Assembly (NCBI RefSeq): GCF_050624435.1
Contig: NC_134546.1
Span: forward strand, 77,231,700 to 77,295,699
DNA from: Tenrec ecaudatus
Lineage: Eukaryota > Chordata > Mammalia > Afrosoricida > Tenrecidae
Direction: 5' to 3'
Length of the DNA: 64,000 bases
The notes under the pieces are model-generated. The model did not search any database, had not been told where the DNA came from, and worked only from the letters and a program-made list of their open reading frames with translations. How positions within the stretch are numbered: position 1 is the stretch's first letter; the number at the start of each line of letters is the position of its first letter. The position numbers and the translations under genes are program-made. Below are positions 1 through 10,999 of the stretch, one piece after another.

Positions 1-1155
1 AGAATCACAAAAATATTTTCAGTTAATTTTAAGTCATTTACATCTGGCTCAAGGAACTTAGAAAAGAAAAGAAGTGTTATATAAAGTTTAAATATGACAA
101 ACAACATCATGGTCAAGGGCTATTACAGGTCTCTTGCTGATCTCTGATCTACTGTGTGCTGGCCTCAAGGAGCCGTTTTCTGCTATTAGACATATGCAGC
201 GATGTTATCCAGTAAGCGAGATGCCTGAGGGTTGAATAGTACTTACGCACTAATTTGTAGTTCACTATTTAACCTGGTTTATCCCTGGAGGATAGGGCGA
301 AACCCATGCTAAATAAAACAAATTACTGGTTATTCTGTCATCGACTCCTTATTCTCATTCCCAGGGTACACTCACATCACCAGAGGTGGAGGAGGTAGCA
401 AATTAAAGGTGCTTACATTGGAATCCGTGACTCCACTTTTCAAAATTGACCTTGGTCTTTCTCTCAGACCTAGGAAAAGAGACTCAGAGGAAGAATTTGA
501 ACTCGCTTTGATAGTGAGCGCTGACAACCCTAAAAATCTCCATGTCTTTTGGAGATTCCCGTGAGCTAACATCGTAAGCTCACAAGACACACTGCAAGTA
601 GGAGGTCTAACCTCACCCTCAAGCTGGAAAGGTGTCAATTCCAGGGACACCCTGTGTGTCCAGTACCAGGAACTCGCTGTCAGAGCACGCTGGGGCTCTC
701 CACTCATGAAGACATAAGTCCTTGAAGAGGTACTCATGAGAACAACAGCAGACCAAGGACTCTCTGATGCTGGCCTGGAAATTAATACCTTCGAGTTCAA
801 CTCCAGGGACTTCCACAGGCAAACCGGAATGTTCCTCCCTGAGCCTGTCTTACATATCTACTGGTGGAGAGTACCTGTCTTAAGATAGGTCCCCCTGCCC
901 AGGTTCTAAGGCCTCTTACCTTTAGAACGCACAAAACATCCAAACACGGATGATCCACTTTCTTTCCACACAGCACAGCCTGATCTGAGATCGATCCACC
1001 CCAATTTCAGCACCTTGAATTATCTGCCTCACCTGGGTCCTGAAAGTGAGCTGGGAAATAAAGCAGGGAAGGTAGCGACAAGTTAAATCACAATCACCTT
1101 TAATAAACTTCAGTATAATTAGTAAATCGACATAATTTAATGGAATAGCCATCCT
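1..1155. other. unassigned sequence, no gene recognised
   Basis: I recognise no gene, V segment or repeat family here. Several fairly long frames lie on the minus strand (about 372-822 and 922-1152), but they start at arbitrary methionines, have low-complexity serine/proline-rich translations and match no domain I know. The antisense reading has the look of an old long terminal repeat or other interspersed element, but I see no terminal repeats or primer site that would show it. Confidence 0.3.
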
Positions 1156-1258
1156 TGGGTTAGTCTAGCTGAAGGTAGATTAGACCCTGGGGAGATTGGT
1201 CTAAGTTGCTGCAGGAAGTCTTTCTTGGCTACTGCTTGGGAGGCCCAGGAACATTTTG

Positions 1259-1260
<2 letters not shown>

Positions 1261-1310
<50 letters not shown>
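1261..1310. repeat. (CA)n microsatellite
   Basis: An uninterrupted run of 25 CA dinucleotides in unassigned sequence. Confidence 0.97.
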
Positions 1311-1312
<2 letters not shown>

Positions 1313-1712
1313 CAAACATTAATTTAAATGGTAGCAAGCAAGAACTTAAGGTAAGCAGAATGGGGAAACTGTAGGAAAATAAGATACAATTGATAATATT
1401 TAACATCAAATGAGTGCCCACCTACAGCTCACAGCCTGCCATTGTGTTCTTTATATTTGCTCCATTAGAAAATGTAATACTTGATGACGCTTTTTCTCTT
1501 CATCTCAATTATCAGACTAGGTTTGTTCATTAGTAAATTACCTCTTTGGCTAACTTCATTTTTCAATGATCAACCATGATCATCCTTTAGGTTTAAATAT
1601 GTTTTCTCTCCAGATTTGAACTGTTTAAAGCATCACGTTTTTTATTTATGAGAATTCAGAGGGCACTATAGCATTGTGGCAGAGAATAATGACCAATGAA
1701 AACCAATTGACT

Positions 1713-2491
1713 GTCTGGGGTCTTAAAGGCTTGAAGGTAAACAAGTGGCCATCTAGCTCAGAAGCAACCAAGCCCACATGGAAGAAGCACACCAGCCTGT
1801 GATCACCAGGTGACAAAAGGATCAGTTATCAGGCATCAAAGAACAAAGCATCATGTCATTGTGAATGAAGGAACTTGTGGAGTGGGGACCCAAAGCCCAT
1901 TTGTAAACAACTTGCCATCCCCTTATGGAAGGGTCATGGGGAGGAGATGAACCAGTCAGGGTGTAGGTAGCAATGACGGAACATACAACTTTCCTCTAGT
2001 TCCTAAATGCTTCACCACCACCACCACCACCACCACTATCATGTTCTCAATTCTCTTTCTAGACCAGAGAAATGTACACTGGTACAGATAGGAAAAGGAA
2101 ACAGAGAATCCAGGATGGATGATCCCTTCAGGACCAGTGGTGAGAGTGGTAATAGTCAGAGGGTGTAGGGAGGGTCGGGTGGAAACGTGGAACTGATTAC
2201 AGGAATCTACATATAACCTCCTCCCTGGGGTATGGCCAACAGAAAAGTGGGTGATGAGAGATAGTGTAAGATATGACAAAATAATAATTTATTAATTATC
2301 AAGTGTTCATGATGGAGGAGGATGTGGGGAGGGGTAAAAATGACGAGCTGATTCCAGGGCTTAAGTGGAGAGCAAATATTTTGAGAATGATGAGGGCAAT
2401 GAATGTAAAAATGTGCTTTGCACAATTCATGTATGTATGCATTGTGATAAGAGTTGTATGAGTCCCTATAAAATGATTTTAAAAAAAGAAA
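1713..2491 (+). mobile_element. 5'-truncated L1 (3' UTR only), afrotherian family
   Basis: The piece begins in the L1 3' UTR motif GTCTTAAAGGCTTGAAGGTA and runs to the family's 3' end before an A-rich tail. It contains a short (CCA)n run near 2013-2036. The 14-bp direct repeat AAAACCAATTGACT lies on both sides (1699-1712 and 2492-2505). This is a clean target-site duplication and shows target-primed insertion in the + orientation. No coding sequence is retained. Confidence 0.92.
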
Positions 2492-3279
2492 AAAACCAAT
2501 TGACTAATTACAAAAGTTGTGTTGGCTTAATTATATCTTTTTAGTGCATTTCTCATTTGAAGATATTTCAATGCAGTGGATTCACGACAGATGGTAGGTT
2601 ATTTTGTACTCACGGTTATTGGCATAAAACCTGATTGACAGTGTTATAGGGATCATCTGATATTTTTCGCTGGGAAAATGTGTATGTTTATGTATATGTT
2701 ATAAAACAAGTAAGTAATGTGTAAATATTATGGGGGTTTCCCCTGTAAAATCCAGTGAATTGCACTTTTTCAATAAAACACACATTTTTTTAAACACACA
2801 TTTTCACCTGTACAGTTTCCACATTAAAATAAAACTTTCCAAATTAGAGATAAAATATTTTAGTTGTATCAATATTATTGGTATGTTCAAAGAAAGTTTT
2901 GAGTCAATTTTTAAATAAGATTGATTCCTGGATAATATTTTCTCAAGTGTTTGCTTACTAGAATTAAAAAAAATCTGTGGCTAGCTTTTTATCCTCACAT
3001 TCTTTGGCTATAAAATATGAGCATATTTTTGCACATATAATGAATAGAATATTACAATGAGTAAAATAATGTTCAACTGAGTAAAGCCTTTCTACCATCC
3101 CTGTCAACAAGTTTAATCAGGTTAAACCACACAATGACTCTCTTCAATGATACATTATCAAGTTTATGAAATTGAATGTCTCTTCTATGAAAACATGCTT
3201 GCACATGTTCAATTTTAGATACTGTACCCAATCTCTTCACATGGCAGCAAATAATCATAGTTCCATCGGCCTACACTTT

Positions 3280-3835
3280 TCAGGGTAGTCAGTTTATTGT
3301 GTCAGCCTGACCAATAAGCACATGTGGATTAATTCAAGGATGGAGAGACAAATGGATCACTGAGCCTCGCCTTTCTTGTGTCTTGCTCTTTGATCATCAG
3401 GCCAGTGTGCAACTGCCTTGCTTGTTCTGTGCCACAATTTGAAAGCTACACTACTTGTGGGACACCTAACCTGTGGACTGTGTCAATGTAATTTGAGGTA
3501 CCTTCAAGACCTACTTCACCCTGCTATTGGAATTTACATCTCTTGAGCTGGGCACTGTTGACCCTGTCATCTGGCTGACTGTTGGTGACCTGCCTTGCTG
3601 TTGGCTGCCTGTGCCCAGATAGCCTGAATTTTTCTACAGAGGACTACCTGGTGGCCTGCAAGATTTGAATGACTGCCTGTGTCTCACAGCTGTCTCATGG
3701 GGGTGAGTTGCACTGAGCCATTTGTACTGCTTTGTAGATTGTTTAATTCTTATGTTATCTCTCTCTAATATATATATAATATATAATTATTAACATTATG
3801 GTTTTGTTTCTCTAGAGAAATCTGTATAACTTAAT
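3280..3835 (+). repeat. unclassified interspersed repeat, copy 1
   Basis: This starts with AGTTTATTGTGTCAGCCTGACC and ends in AT-rich sequence followed by TTTGTTTCTCTAGAGAAATC. The reverse complement of 36025-36565 has the same layout and local identity, such as ACACATGTGG, GAGCCTCGCCTTTCT and the closing CTCTAGAGAAA. The two are therefore one dispersed family in opposite orientations. I cannot name the class; LTR or DNA-transposon origin are both possible. A short (TA)n run lies near its 3' end. Confidence 0.6.
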
Positions 3836-4564
3836 TGCTAATGTAAGTGTGTTAACTTAATTGCTAATGAAAATGTATTCATATGCTCAATAATTAAAAT
3901 ATATATATATATATGCTCATCTCAGCCCCATGATGCAAAGACCAAGGTTTATTAAGTGAATACACTTCATTGGGGAAATGTTTGTAAGAAAGTGCAGAGA
4001 AGACCAAGGAGGCTGCAGGATCAGTAGACTAAGACACAAATCTTACTCTGAGAGAAGGAACCAAAAATGAGAGGTAGGAAAAACTTTCTTAAATGTCAGT
4101 CTAACCCAGCCGATGTCCAGTAAGTTGACCAGGTTACCTCAATAAAAAATTATCCTAGAGTACGACTTTTTTCTCATAGACAAACATTTGTACTTTGTTC
4201 TTGTTGCACTTGGCTTGGACTAGCCCTTAGAACTCTGTCTTGTGTGTCAGGTGTTAGAATTTACACGCAATGTTTCTGCCTTGTCTCATTATGCTCATTG
4301 TGTTGAAATGGAATTACCTTCTTAGATTTAATTCTGCTGTTATGTATTTATATATGCAAACATGTCCATATTTTCTAGTAAGATACATAGATATAGAGTA
4401 TGCCTTTTCGTTAGGATGATATTGAAAGAAATGTTTCCTCATTAGTGATATTCTCATAGGTAATAATTTCAAATTTTGTTTCCAAACAATATCCTGCTCT
4501 TGTTTGCTTAGGACTTTCATTACAGTTCCTGAAGACCAGGTCACTCTTCTCTCTTTAGTTCTTT

Positions 4565-4677
4565 CCTTTCTTTTTTTTTTTTGTTTTTTTTTTAAAAACA
4601 ATTTATTAGGGGCTCATACAACTCTTATCACAGTTCATACATATACATACATCAATTGTATAAAGCACATCTGTACC
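4565..4677 (-). mobile_element. short 5'-truncated L1 3' end, antisense
   Basis: A T-rich tract is followed by the reverse complement of the L1 terminus (TTATTAGGGGCTCATACAAC and TCAATTGTATAAAGCACATC). It is about 110 bp long. The repeat CTTTAGTTCTTT flanks it at 4553-4564 and 4678-4689, a target-site duplication. Confidence 0.88.
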
Positions 4678-4979
4678 TTTAGTTCTTTTCAAAGATAAAT
4701 TTTCAGTTCGTGTTTGGAGTTAGTTATCTCAGCAAATTAGATTCCCATTTGACATTTTCCTCAAAGATTTTTCAGGGACATTAATTGTATATATTCTTAC
4801 CATGTTACTGCTATTATTTCTTGCTACTCTCCACAGAAGTCAAAGACATTGATTTCCCCTGTACATTCTTCCCTCCCATATTGATCCCTCTCCTTTGCCC
4901 TTATTAGGATATTTTTTAGAGATTGTCAGTCCAATCTAATTTTTCTCATCTCATCTACTGATAGCAGAATGAGTGGTTT

Positions 4980-5110
4980 AATCACATCAGCTACTATGAG
5001 GAAGACAGATGAAGCTGATTACTGGCTTAAAGACTTACAGTCTAGAGACCATAAGGGTTTCTACTCTCTCTTTCAGGGACAGTATGAGTCAGAATTAACA
5101 TAACAATAGG
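4980..5110 (+). mobile_element. degenerate AfroSINE
   Basis: The order of AfroSINE landmarks is present: an AGACTTACAGTCT block, TTTCTACTCTCT and then ATGAGTCAGAATTAAC near the 3' end. Divergence is high and the tRNA-like 5' part is barely recognisable. It abuts the first V relic. Confidence 0.6.
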
Positions 5111-5184
5111 TAGGGGGTTATTGAGTTTGTTGATTTGATTCTTATTTTATTTAGTTTTATTTTCCTCCCCTATAAGTAAACACA

Positions 5185-5435
5185 ACTCTGATGCAATCTA
5201 GGGGAGACTTGAGTAAGCCTTGGTGGTCTCTGGAATTCTCCTCTCCAGGCTCTGTACTAGTAACAACTGGTGTGTCCAATGTGTGTCAGTTTCCAGGGGA
5301 GGGCTTTCAGTGGGTTGCACAATTTAACCTGATGGTGGCACAAAGACCTATGCTCCATGAAGAGCTGATTGGCTATATCTAGAAGCAGGATGAACTGAAA
5401 GTGCGGGGGCGTCCATGTGAGTCCAGGCACAAACC
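5185..5435 (+). pseudogene. IGHV clan III (IGHV3-like) relic
   Basis: The translation from about 5200 keeps FR1 (GDLSKPWWSL), FR2 (CQFPGEGFQWVAQ) and little else, with FR3 largely lost. The first conserved cysteine of FR1 is replaced by serine (EFSSPGS). No leader exon or octamer is visible. The recombination signal is decayed: GAAAGTG at 5397-5403 in place of CACAGTG, a 23-bp spacer and the good nonamer GCACAAACC at 5427-5435. The following 150 bp match the 3' flank seen behind other V copies in this window (GCTCAGGA, GGTTTCCTGTTGTGG). The relic cannot encode a V domain. Family assignment is from FR1/FR2 wording only. Confidence 0.75.
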
Positions 5436-6334
5436 TCCCTGCAGGGAGAGGACTGTGCTGTTGAAGGAGGCACTCAGGATCAAGTGAGCACAGGAACCAG
5501 CATCTGATATCAGTGCTGGTTGACTGTCAGGGTGGGTTTCCTGTTGTGGTTTTGAGATTCTTTTCCATCTCTTACTTTTCCCGGGGACATCTCTCTATGA
5601 ATTATTCTGTGTCCTCCCCGATATGTGTGAATTCATAAGTTGCATTGAATAACAAGTAAGTTGCTTCACTTGCAGGAAAACCAGTCCATTAACAGAATGA
5701 AAACTGTTTTTCTGGCATCACAGAGTGAGAGTTCTGATGAACCGCTGAGAAAACCCTGTAGAATTGTTTTTGAGACTTGAGTCAGAGGGGGTGAAGGGGG
5801 GCCATAAATTCAAGTGTTTGAACACTGACTTTTCAAACCAACAAAGAGATGCCTTCAGGAAAGACCTGTGATTTGATTCTGCAATAATAGACTCATAGCA
5901 AAGACTACAGTACAATTCTCTAATTCCAAAACTCTGAGTTTTGAATTATAGACTACTGAGTGGGTAATGTATGGACAGTGACATATAAAAGCATAATAAG
6001 GTTCACGTCTGACTTCTCCTTCCTGCAGAAGTGGGTCAAACCAAACAATGGTCTGAACCCTTATTTGTCCTTTTCTATTTTCTTTCTTTCCTTCTTTTTT
6101 TAAACTTGAGCAACTTATGATCCATGCTTTATCATTTATATCTCCAAAGGAGCACGGCCACATTATCAATTCCTCTGTTAAAGAGCATGTGTTAATTTCT
6201 ATCCTGCAAGATGCAGAAAGCAAGTCAGGGAAAATCTGTGTAGATTTTCCGGGGGAAACACCTGTGTGAGAGAAAATCCAGATTATGCCAGGGGAGATAG
6301 AAGGAATGTCAGTCTATGAAAGGAGGGGGAAAAA

Positions 6335-6415
6335 AGTGGTTTCAAAAAGTTCATGGAGAAATGTAATTAAATGATAATGGATTTTTTTCCCATTAACTTT
6401 TTGAAGACTACTTAT
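6335..6415. mobile_element. small palindromic MITE-like element
   Basis: TTCAAAAAGTTCATGGAGAA on the left is the imperfect reverse complement of CCCATTAACTTTTTGAAG on the right, about 80 bp in all, so it can fold into a long hairpin. Similar ends occur at 51507-51575 and near 61540 and 63200. It resembles a miniature mariner-type element, but I cannot name the family. Confidence 0.5.
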
Positions 6416-6764
6416 ATGGTCTTGAAGTAAGGAGAGAGAGGGAGTATGTTGGCCGGAATTTGTATTAACTATTGTTCAGTTCAAAGAAAGTTCAGTATGG
6501 CCATTGGATGTTCTAATTGAAGAAAAATCCTCCTTTGAAAATGATGTACAATCTCGTTTTGTTGGACTTTATGTGGGGGCTCCCCCTCTGGGCTTGAAAC
6601 ATCTGCACAATATTGTCAATGGGTTCCATGATCCTTGGTTACCACTGTAGTTTTAGAAAATGAAGGAGGCATTCTCGGCCTGATAGATTCTTGATAGATT
6701 TTTATGAAGATAACCTGGTCTTATATTTTTCTCTTAGCATATACATAGATGGTTGGATTATATT

Positions 6765-7300
6765 TAATCCCCTGGAATTAGCTCCTCATTTTCCCCCTCC
6801 CTTCCCACTCTACCTCCCTCATAAACCCTTGATAATTTATACATTATTATTGTGTCATATCTTGCCCTGTCTGAAGTCTCCCTTCACCCACTTTTCTATT
6901 GTCTGTCTCCTAAGAAGGAGGTCACATGTAGATCCTTGTAATAGGTTCCCCCTTTCCAACCCACCCTTCCTCCTCCTTCCCAGTGTCGCAACTCACACCA
7001 CTGGTCCTGAAGGGATCATCCCCCTGGATTCCCAGTTCCTATCTGTACCAGTGTACATCCTCTGGTCTACCCAGATTTGTAAGGTAGAATTGGGATCATG
7101 ATAGTCGGGGAGGAGGAAGCATTTAGCAACTAGAGGAAACTTGTATGTTTCAGCATTGCTACATCACACCCTGACTGGCTCATGTCCTCCCCAAGACTCT
7201 TCTGTAAGGGGATGTCCAGTGGCCTACAAACGGGCTTTGAGTCGCCATTCTGCACTCCCCCCCGCCACCCCCCCATTCACTATAATTTGTTTGTTCTTGT
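6765..7300 (-). mobile_element. L1 3' UTR fragment, antisense
   Basis: This is the reverse complement of the L1 3' UTR. It contains the GTCATATCTTGCCCTGTCTG block, the GAGGTCACATGTAGATCCTTG block and the CTGGTCCTGAAGGGATCATC block, in the order seen in the full-length copy. A C-rich run sits at 7257-7273. Confidence 0.88.
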
Positions 7301-7559
7301 AGACTGGTTTTTATGTGAGTAGTGGAAATAAGCATATTTATGCCTGCTAAAATACTTTTGTTTCAATTCTTTTAAACGAGTAAGAAAAGCTAAGTTAATG
7401 GAAGATATAGGTGACTATTTATGAATACAGACTCATTATATTAAAAGTAAGAGAGAGGAGGATACAGTAAAATGAGTAAGACTCTCCCAACCCCAGGAGT
7501 CGGTGAGGAATCACTACACTTCACAGACCAGAGGAATAGCCGTGGTGGCAGTTACATAA

Positions 7560-8035
7560 TTTCATGTTAACTTGATAAATAAGTGTAGGGGTGGAGTCTA
7601 GCCTGTCAATCAGCTCACAGCCTGAAGATGCTTACTTGTGGTGTGGCCTTCTCATGAGGATTCTGGGAATTTCCTCTCTCTTGGGAGGCGGGACACACCT
7701 TGTTTGTGCTTCACCTCCCTGTGGGGAGGCACATGCAGAAAGCTGGAGGAACCACGTGGAAACACACAGCAGCACCAAGAGGCGTCCACTGATATTGGAT
7801 CCACAAGACTTTCCAGCCACTAGACTGTGATATTCCTGCACACATCATCACTGAATACTCTGTGAGTCAAGAGAAATGTACGGACTAGTATTGGACATAT
7901 GGGCTAATATCAGGCTTATGGACTTGATCTGGGCTGGGCTTGGATGTTTTCTCAACGTACAATTGCTCTTTGATATAAAGCTCTCTCTTAAACTCTCTGG
8001 GTTTGTTTTTCTAATCAACTCCACCTAAAACAACC
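7560..8035 (+). repeat. unclassified interspersed repeat
   Basis: The segment opens with TTCATGTTAACTTGATAAATAAGTGT and closes with TAAAGCTCTCTCTTAAACTCTCTGGGTTTGTTTTTCTAAT. The end is built like the repeats at 3280 and 36025, so it may be a related family, but the interior differs (GGAGGCGGGACACACC, CTGTGGGGAGGC). Open frames on both strands are short and not conserved. Confidence 0.45.
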
Positions 8036-8165
8036 CCCTTGAATGGTCAGTGTTAGTGTATGAGAAGTTGATTTTGTCACCTCTCACCTGTGAAGTGAGT
8101 GAAATTACAAGAGACGTGTGTAAGTGAAGAGCAGCTCAGCTATCACTACCTGTGATGCTCTAGAG

Positions 8166-8355
8166 CAGCGGTCTCAACGGGGTCAAAACCCCTTTGGGGG
8201 TCGAGCAACCCTTTGACAGGGGTCATCTGATTCATAAAAGCAGCAAAACTACAGTCATGAAGTATCAATGAAAAATAATTTCATGTTTGGGAGGTCACCA
8301 CAATATGAGGAAGTGTATTAAAGGGTCGTGGAATTAGAAAGGTTGAGAATTGCTG
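8166..8355. mobile_element. SPIN-type non-autonomous hAT element, copy 1 (190 bp)
   Basis: Terminal inverted repeats CAGCGG.TCTCAAC and GTTGAGAATTGCTG bound the element. Between them are the SPIN hallmarks CCCCTTTGGGGGTCGA, ACCCTTTGACAGGGGTC, a TTTCATG..GGGAGGTCACCACAA block and GTATTAAAGGGTCG. It is flanked by a perfect 8-bp target-site duplication, CTCTAGAG, at 8158-8165 and 8356-8363, the length and TCTAGA core typical of hAT insertion. It has no transposase and would have depended on an autonomous partner. Confidence 0.9.
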
Positions 8356-8546
8356 CTCTAGAGTTATTAAGGCTTCTTATTATTTATCACTGATTTAGAC
8401 CAGGAATACATTCATGAATGTGAATTATATGAACATATGAGGGCTCTATAGAGTTGAAGGCTGAAGCAATTCCCCTGCGGAAGCATTAAGCAAAGATATT
8501 GCCACATAGGTTTCTCCCAAACCACTGACAACAAAGTGCACTCATG

Positions 8547-8999
8547 AAGGGGTGACTGTGGAGCTTCATTTTCCTATTGGCAGCCGCCCTGGGTTCAGAA
8601 AAGACATGGGACTGGAGAGAACACTGTGGCAGCTCCAGAGCCCTCACCTTCTGATTTATGTCCTCACAGGTGTGCATGCCCAGATGCAGTTAGTGCAGTC
8701 TGGGGCTGAGGTGAAAAAGCTGGGAGTTTGGTGAGGGTGTCTTGTAGGGCTTCTGGGAGCCCCTTCACCAGTGATGGAATGAATAGGGTTTGACAAGCAC
8801 CCGTGGATGGACTGAATCAACACCCACACTGGGTAGTCAACATATGTCCAGTGATACACACAGGGCTCTTTCTTCTCCTTGGATGCCCCCATCAGCACAG
8901 CTTATCTACGAATTAGCAGCCTGAAGTCCAAGGAAACTGCCACCTATGACTGTGTGAGACAGGCGCTGTGAAACCCACATCCTGAGAGAGTCAGAAAGC
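8547..8999 (+). pseudogene. IGHV7-like (clan I) pseudogene
   Basis: A leader-like stretch (about 8552-8592) lacks an ATG, with GTG at that place. A splice acceptor TCCTCACAG at 8661-8669 precedes the V exon. FR1 reads QMQLVQSGAEVKK and then hits a TGA at codon GVW-stop, with further frame changes in the middle. CDR2-like INTHTG, FR3 SLDAPISTAYLRISSLK and the end ATYDCVR can be read in different frames and match the IGHV7 pattern. The second cysteine (TGT at 8951-8953) is kept. The RSS has a degenerate heptamer (AGGCGCT) and the nonamer TCAGAAAGC at 8991-8999, with the clan I spacer text AAACCCACATCCTGAGAG. It is not functional. Confidence 0.85.
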
Positions 9000-9204
9000 C
9001 TGGGGGGATGGCAGCTGTGCTCACTGAGGCAGGGACTCCGAATATTTCACGGAATCCTTTATTTACTTGTTTCGCATTTCGAGATGAAAAACAAAGACAA
9101 TTACTTCCTGGAATTAGCATAATGTTCCTGTGAAATGAAATCACCCCTCAAGAGAGGAGGATAAAAATACATTGGTGTGTAAGCTTTGTTCATCAATCTG
9201 TGTA

Positions 9205-9384
9205 AATAGTTCCGTTACAGCACTAAGAACTATGCACACTCTATGAAGGGTTGATTCAACATCTGCAGAGACAATTACATGAACACAGTTTATCTGCAAA
9301 TGGACAGTAAGAAAATGAAAGACAAGACCCTCTGTTGCTCTGTGAGAAAGTGAGAGGAAGTGAGTGTGATCCCAGACACAAACT
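9205..9384 (+). pseudogene. IGHV clan III FR3 stub
   Basis: Only the end of CDR2 and FR3 survive: NYAHSMKG, a stop, then an RDN..NTVYLQMDS core up to 9345. The YYC motif has decayed to CCS, so the second conserved cysteine is displaced. The heptamer is GAAAGTG at 9346-9352, then 23 bp, then the nonamer ACACAAACT at 9376-9384. The 3' flank (GGGCGCTCAGGACCCACAGA, GGTTTCCTGTTGTGGTCTGG) is well kept to about 9540. There is no leader or FR1-FR2. It sits only about 240 bp behind the IGHV7-like RSS, so the two may have been joined by deletion. Confidence 0.78.
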
Positions 9385-9599
9385 CCCTGCTGCGAGAGAG
9401 CTGGGCAGCAGGGGGCGCTCAGGACCCACAGATCACAGGACACACTCCAGAGCAGGTGCAGAGGGACAGTTTCAGGCCTGGTTTCCTGTTGTGGTCTGGG
9501 GATGCTTCTCCATCTCATGTTTCCCCCAAGGGATTTCTCTATTTTTATGACATAGGAAAAAATGTTAATGTATAAAAAATATTTAAAATCAGACCTATT

Positions 9600-10185
9600 G
9601 CATGTAGGATGTATAATAATGGAATTGAAATCTCAACAATAGAAAGTGGGGAGGAAGGACCAAATAAAAATATAATTTTTATTTATTAGCGTTATATTGA
9701 TATGCTAAACTTCGCAGCACTTGCATTGTTCAAGTAATGCTTGATAATAGTTGTATTGATTGGATTTCCTTGAAGGCAGATATAATCTTATCACAGTGAG
9801 TACTGAATTTCATGATGGGTTTAGCAAAACCTTTCTGACAATGCCATGCCATTCTCTTGACTGTGCTGTTCCCAGCATAGTAAATCCTATGATTTTCTGA
9901 TCAAATTGGCCAATACTGGTCAGTCCATTTACACTCATTAATGCCTAGGGTACCAATCAATACACATGCATACCATTTAATTTTTGACCACTTCCAATTT
10001 CCCTAAATTCGTAGTATGCAAATTACAAGTTCTGGTCCTTGGAAGACTTTTGCAGCTGTTTCTCTCTACCTTGAGTCATGCCCCATCAGCAAATGGAGAT
10101 CCTGATGGCTCAACTCCCAGAGGCTTTACCCAAATCACGTCATCATAGAAATCAAGATGGTTTCAAGAAATCAGCTCCTCTTCAG
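9600..10185. other. intergenic, no gene seen
   Basis: AT-rich unassigned sequence. No V motif, RSS or recognised repeat is visible. Confidence 0.4.
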
Positions 10186-10189
10186 TGAC

Positions 10190-10530
10190 ATTTTGAGTGC
10201 CCTCGAACCTGAGGGACCTCTCCTCTGGCAGTAGCTTCAACAATTTCCTAATTCCTTTCCTTAGGATGTCAGTATTCAACAATGCTTGAGAGTTATGCAT
10301 AAGGCTTTAGCAGCTTCTTCCTCTGAAGAGGGGAGAGGGGTCCTTCTGCATTGTCTGTTCTTACTCTGAAAGATTTGCTTAAATCTGTTCACTTTGGGTG
10401 GCCCTGCTGGCATTTGATATAAGAGTGACATATCTTCCAGCATGTCATCAAAACACAAGTCACTGCAGTATGATGAACTAACAGACAGGTGGTGAGAATA
10501 TATCATTATTTCTTCAAAGTATATCAAAAA
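10190..10530 (-). repeat. unclassified mammalian interspersed repeat, copy A
   Basis: The text CTGTTCACTTTGGGTGGCCCTGCTGGCATTTGATAT and the neighbouring ATATCTTCCAGCATGTCATC recur in related form at 55567-55760. They also appear inverted at 63690-63960 (ATGCTGGAAGCTATGCCAGC). I know this as a widespread mammalian repeat but cannot give its class. A minus-strand frame at 10276-10584 lies over it and is not a gene. Confidence 0.55.
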
Positions 10531-10933
10531 AGTTCTGGCTAATATTTTAAATGCAATAAATAGATAACAGCATAATGCAACCAAATAATGGAGTATTTCA
10601 ATTCAACATGTTCAATGATGGACTTAACATTGAAATAGAAGATCCATAAGGACATCAAGAATCAAATAAGTAAACAAATGAATGGGTCTAGTAAACAAGA
10701 ATCAATGACCAACATATAACATACTCCACCAAGAACAAAACATATATGCTCCCATTAAGCCGAGGTTTATTTCAGAAATAAAGGAAGCATGAAATAGATG
10801 GAAATAGGAAAGGAACATAGATAGATAAATACAGATAGATGACAGATACAAGATATGGACAGTATATACAGAGAACATAGATGATAACTAAATGAATAGT
10901 TCAGTAGATTGGTAGACCAATTAATAGATTTAT

Positions 10934-10992
<59 letters not shown>
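10934..10992. repeat. (GATA)n microsatellite
   Basis: About 14 tandem GATA/ATAG units, almost uninterrupted. Confidence 0.95.
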
Positions 10993-10993
<1 letters not shown>

Positions 10994-10999
10994 TAGAGC

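Noticed and set aside
372-822. Minus-strand frame of 142 codons near the left edge
   Set aside because: Low-complexity translation, no domain, no promoter or splice context; likely chance or part of an unnamed repeat.
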